From Certhia americana (lineage: Eukaryota > Chordata > Aves > Passeriformes > Certhiidae), in NCBI GenBank assembly GCA_018697195.1, contig CM031878.1, positions 66,414,537 to 66,478,536 on the forward strand: DNA of 64,000 nt, given 5' to 3'. The notes under the pieces are model-generated. The model worked only from the letters and a program-made list of their open reading frames with translations. It searched no databases and was not told the DNA's origin. Both the position numbers and the translations under genes were made by a program. This document shows positions 59,901 to 64,000 of this stretch, in pieces (within the stretch, counting starts at the first letter, position 1; the number at the start of each line of letters is the position of its first letter).

Positions 59901-61711
59901 GAGGACACCTTGCTGGCACATGGTCGCTCCACCAGGAGAGGAAGTACATGAGATTCACTTCTTCAAAGCTGACTTCCAACTTCATTTCATATCACCTTTT
60001 CATTAAAAACATCTCCTACAATTGACTAGGGATGGTGTTTTGCCTAGACAGAGATATTGCACTTGCATCCTAGTCACTTCTTTCCTGTTTGCCTTCTGAA
60101 CAGGAAGGAGAATGTTTTTAGCTTGATTGCTTTGGACCTTCTATTCTATATCTTTTAATTAGATGTCTAACCAGATTGCTTAAAAATAGTTTCTCTGGGC
60201 TGCTGTGTGAAAATAAAGCCCTTTAAATGTATTTATACTTCTGGATTTTAAGAAGTAAGGGTTCTTTGTGCCTGCTGCTACTCCATTGTTCAGTGTGGAT
60301 GGCAAAGTAGTGGGAAATAAGTATTCTAATGGTGGGAAACCCTTTCTCCTTCTCTCTGGGAATGGAATAATACACTATCTTGTTGGTGTAGCAAAGTCAT
60401 GATAACTTGAATTCTGCCTGTCTTTTCTGAGTAAGTCCTGACAAAAAATGTAATATTTGGTCCTCTAAACCACAGCATGTGTTCTTCCATGGGGGTCATA
60501 TCTGATGGCAGGCATACTGCTCTGACAGCTGCAGAATGTGCCTAATGATAGAGCATGATCAAATTATTAGGAATTAAGACCTTGATTTTACCCATAACAC
60601 TGTAGAAAAACAGCTTTTTCATGGAGTAAAATTGTTGTACTTCAGGGAAAAAAAAATGTGAGCATTGGTCATCAGTATGCTGTTTGCAGTGTAATAGTTT
60701 TCTGTAATTGTTAACTTAAAATGGTTTGGACCTGAATTCTTACTATCCATATTTAACTTTTATCTAATGTATATTAATGCTTTCTAATATTCTTCTTATA
60801 GTCCAACATTAAGGAAACAAATTCCACGAGAGCAATAGTATTTAGCAACCAGTCAGAAGCCTGACCTGAATGTTATATGCATTTAAATATTGTAAAACAT
60901 GCACAATTGGAGTCCAAGAGAATTCTTGAATTAGAGAATTTAAACTCTGTGGCCTTTTAGGTTCATTTCTGCTAACCATGCAACAGGGTGCCAGGAACCT
61001 TATCAATGAGCATAGCGGCATGACTTCATTTTTCTTCACTTTTAACACTTGGAAACACATGTTGGAACAATGTGTCATTTAGAGCTGGGTGAAATAGCTG
61101 ATGCTCACTCTCCCGGGAGCCAGAAGTGGAAAGAGAAACCTGCTTTGTGCCTGTTTTTGGACAGGGATTTCAACAGAGACCTCCCACTTTCAATGAAATG
61201 AGATGAATTCCCCAGCAGCCTCAGTGTGTTTGGGCTTTTGGGGGCCTGTGCCACTTTTGTGGCAAAGACTAAAGGGTCAGGTGTCTCTAAATTGGTTATT
61301 TGAACCCTCACCTTTAGAATAATTCTTTATACAAGTAGGAAAGTTTTTACCCCAGTGTCTTCCTGGTGGAAAAGATGGGGACCTGGGGCTCCTATATCTT
61401 GGTTTGCCAGGCAGAGTTTTACACAAAGAGTTAGGAAGAAAAAGATGTGTGTTTGGTACCCAAGGGAACCATGTGTTTCAACACAGTGTGATGTGGCTGG
61501 AGGTAGCATCATCCTCTGTTCTGCTGCTGGGACTGCAGTGCAGGCACATCCTGGGACATCCCACAAATGAGGTGGGAGGGGAAGGGGCCAGTACCAGTCC
61601 CTGGGTCACTCCTCCTTTTGGTCCCTGAGATGTTTCACTTGGAGTCCTACAGGACTTTCTAAACTGGATGAAATGCTTTGTGGCTCTGCTTTCTTTCATT
61701 AACACAAGCTG

Positions 61712-61730
61712 AAAAAAAAAAAAAAAAAAA
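61712..61730 (+). repeat. A19 homopolymer
   Basis: An uninterrupted run of 19 A. No processed-gene sequence is recognisable on its 5' side, so I do not call a retrocopy. Confidence 0.95.
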
Positions 61731-63637
61731 GAAAAAGGAAAGTCCGTTCAAATTAAGGCTGAATCGAATCTTCCTTCCCCCTCCCCCTCCATGCACCTCC
61801 CTGCTATTTTTTCCCTTCATCTGTTAGGCTAAGAAATCAATTATTTGCACAGCCTCAGTATCGGGAGAGAGATCTTCTACTACTATTTCCTATACTGAAG
61901 AGCTTATTATGACTACATAGAGGTTATTGTATTCAGAAGCAAAGGGATTACAAATATCTCAATGTCTTCTATAGCTGCTAGTAATTATTTTTGCTTCCAG
62001 CTATGTTACAACCATTAAAGTTCATGTTTAGGTTACAACATTCCCTGTGTGAATGTTTGCTTTTAATTAATAGAAGGATGTACTGGGCTTGTCCTTCCAC
62101 AGTGTAGACCCTAAACCTGTCAGAAACAGTTTACAGTAATGGAAGAGCTCTGAAAAGCTCTTTCCTGTGAGAAATGTGGCTGGAATTCCTTGATTTCCAC
62201 GCTACTAGCAAAAATATATGAGTGCTTGGGGGGTTTTCTCCTGCAGGCTGTATTAGATAACTTTGTTACACTCTGCATGAAATGCAGTCCCTGACTTTTG
62301 ACAGCTGCCTGTATATTTTTCAAGCCAGCAAAGAAATAGCTGCTAACAAGCAAGCAGTGGCATAGTTAAAATTCAGTGTAGATCATAGCTGCAACACAGT
62401 GAGGGTAAAAGGGCTGCAGCCACTTCATCTTGCTGTACCATAATAAACTACAGAGTTTCTAAGAGAACCAAATGTCCTGGCTCTTCTCCCCCACTGTGGA
62501 AATGCTCTCCCCCTCACTCCTCTTCCCTTCTGCAGGGATGAGAAAATCTCACTGCAATCTAAACATTTGCTGATATCATCTGTCATAAATAATCTCCAGA
62601 AAAAAAATTAAGAGAGAAGGGAGAACAGCAAACCTCAAACCAGTGTTTAGGCCATAAAGGCCAAAAGCATTTGTGTTTGTTCCAAGATAGTGGAGACCAG
62701 AGTGGAGGTCTGGTATTTTGCTGGTGACCGCTGAAGAAGAGGGATTTGGCTGCTGGCAGAACATAAAGCAAAGCTGACAACAAAGCTTTCCTTTCATGCT
62801 ATCCAAATGAACACATTTCTAATCTGAAATTCAAATACTTGACAACAGAGAGCCTGTGAGTTGGGCTTTGAATAGGAAATTGCTTCATGGTTTTAGCATA
62901 ATGAATTAGGCAGTTAGAGTAAATCCATTTAGAAGGCATAGAATGCTTTCACATGCCTTGTAAAAGCTAAAAAACCCTACTAATTTCCCAAATTTCTCAT
63001 GACTTGCAAAATGTCTAAATGTTCTGTGCAAATGTGGTTGTGCATGTTGTTTGGCTTATTGCAGCTATGTAGTTTGACTCTTCTATTTTACCACACACTG
63101 ATTATTTAGATAAGATTGTACCTTAATTAAAAGCCATAAATAAGAGCTAGGACATTCTTTGAAAAACAGCTCTCTCACCAATAATGAGAGTACATTAATT
63201 AGTCCTGACACTCTGTTCTGGTCAATTACTATTACACATTCTGGAGATGCAGCATTAGGCTGAGAAAACAGCTGGGGTGGAGTCACACCAAGAAAATCAA
63301 TAGAGGGATTCTCTGAACTGTTAGCTGTGTACTGACAAGTGGCAGCTTCAGTCTCGTGTTTTGGACAACTCTGGGCCCATTCTATGTTCATAACTCTTCA
63401 AGGGGACCAAACAGAGGCAGTGTCACAGGTAGCATAAGGAGAGATGCTGTAACAGAACACAGAGTGAGAAGCCGTTGTTTCTTTTGTGCGTATGTCTGAC
63501 CTTGGAAATCATTTGTCAGGCCTCCTGGGAATTCAAAGTTCCTTCTGTGGTTTGCTTAAGCAAACAATTGCAAATAGTACCACTTGGAAAGCCAAGGTTA
63601 AATGCATTCCAGTCATGTTTTCAAAAAAGGAGCTGCC

Positions 63638-63659
63638 TTTTTTTTTTTTTTTTTTTTTT
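63638..63659 (+). repeat. T22 homopolymer
   Basis: An uninterrupted run of 22 T with no recognised retrocopy on either side. Confidence 0.95.
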
Positions 63660-64000
63660 GTGTTAGCCCTTAAAATTTTCTTAATAATTTGTAGAAAACA
63701 TTCAAGCCCTTGTTTTAAATGCTTTGTTTTGCTGCAGTGGTTAAGCCTAAGAAGGAACTGAGTTTATTAGCAACTGCTGCATAGGGGCTTTCTAACAAAT
63801 GCATACAAACAGATAATAAGGCATGATATTTTTGTATTCAGAAGCATACTAGCTATCACAGCAAACTGACATTGTTTCCCGTGGAAGAAAACTGAGTAAA
63901 TAAAAGGATTTTAGTTTGTCATGTAGTTTTTAACTTTGCCATTAGAGATGCCATGGTACAGTGGCATAGTTCTTTGGGTTGGCACAGAGAAAAAAGAATT

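Larger units (their letters stand above)
59901..64000. other. Stretch without recognised gene
   Basis: AT-rich DNA with A19 at 61712-61730 and T22 at 63638-63659. Overlapping short frames at 61327-61705 come from locally GC-richer DNA and show no family. I see no gene or named transposon up to the window end. Confidence 0.6.

Noticed and set aside
61712..61730. Poly-A run as the tail of a processed pseudogene
   Set aside because: No coding similarity upstream and no flanking direct repeats that I can see.
1..64000. CRISPR arrays, operons, bacterial promoters or phage genes
   Set aside because: No regularly spaced repeats, no dense gene packing; all repeat content is of vertebrate type.

Overview
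This window looks like gene-poor DNA from a bird, most likely a songbird. It is AT-rich, has no long open reading frame and no bacterial-type gene structure, and carries many old CR1 LINE copies. It also holds a tRNA-Ile-headed SINE with a CR1-type tail (29409-29553), the architecture described for TguSINE1 of zebra finch and other passerines. It further contains an avian class II (ERVK-like) endogenous retrovirus and two solo-LTR-like insertions. The species assignment is an inference from these repeats.

Layout. 1-2963: 3' part of a decayed endogenous retrovirus on the + strand (RNase H, integrase, env, polypurine tract, LTR), with a 10-N assembly gap inside the LTR. 2964-13967: unannotated AT-rich DNA with a few splice-site-bounded open segments on both strands. 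13968-18766: a nested transposon cluster. It starts with a minus-strand CR1 interrupted at a TGTCCT site by a 1.7 kb LTR-like, CpG-enriched insertion (14501-16203). Next to it is a 2.4 kb plus-strand CR1 whose reverse-transcriptase frame is broken by a (GAAT)n and a (TTTAG)n tract. Further CR1 copies lie at 25128-25945 (-), 31393-31830 (-), 35655-35862 (+), 45878-46670 (-), 51481-52225 (+) and 59617-59900 (-). A 456 bp solo LTR with an exact 6 bp target duplication lies at 55134-55589 (-).

I find no confirmed host gene. The rest is compatible with intergenic or large-intron DNA. A handful of short segments have a plausible acceptor, one open frame and a plausible donor. The best are 21836-21879 on + and 7992-8041 on -. 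Because they occur on both strands and match no protein I recognise, they are leads only. A few stretches (36660-36810, 36960-37340, 58955-59110) have motif clusters of the kind seen in conserved developmental enhancers. Without an alignment this cannot be tested here.

I did not find a previously undescribed biological system. The most informative structures are the nested long LTR in CR1, the retrovirus with class II pol next to an env carrying an altered immunosuppressive/CX6CC region, and the SINE that points to a passerine.
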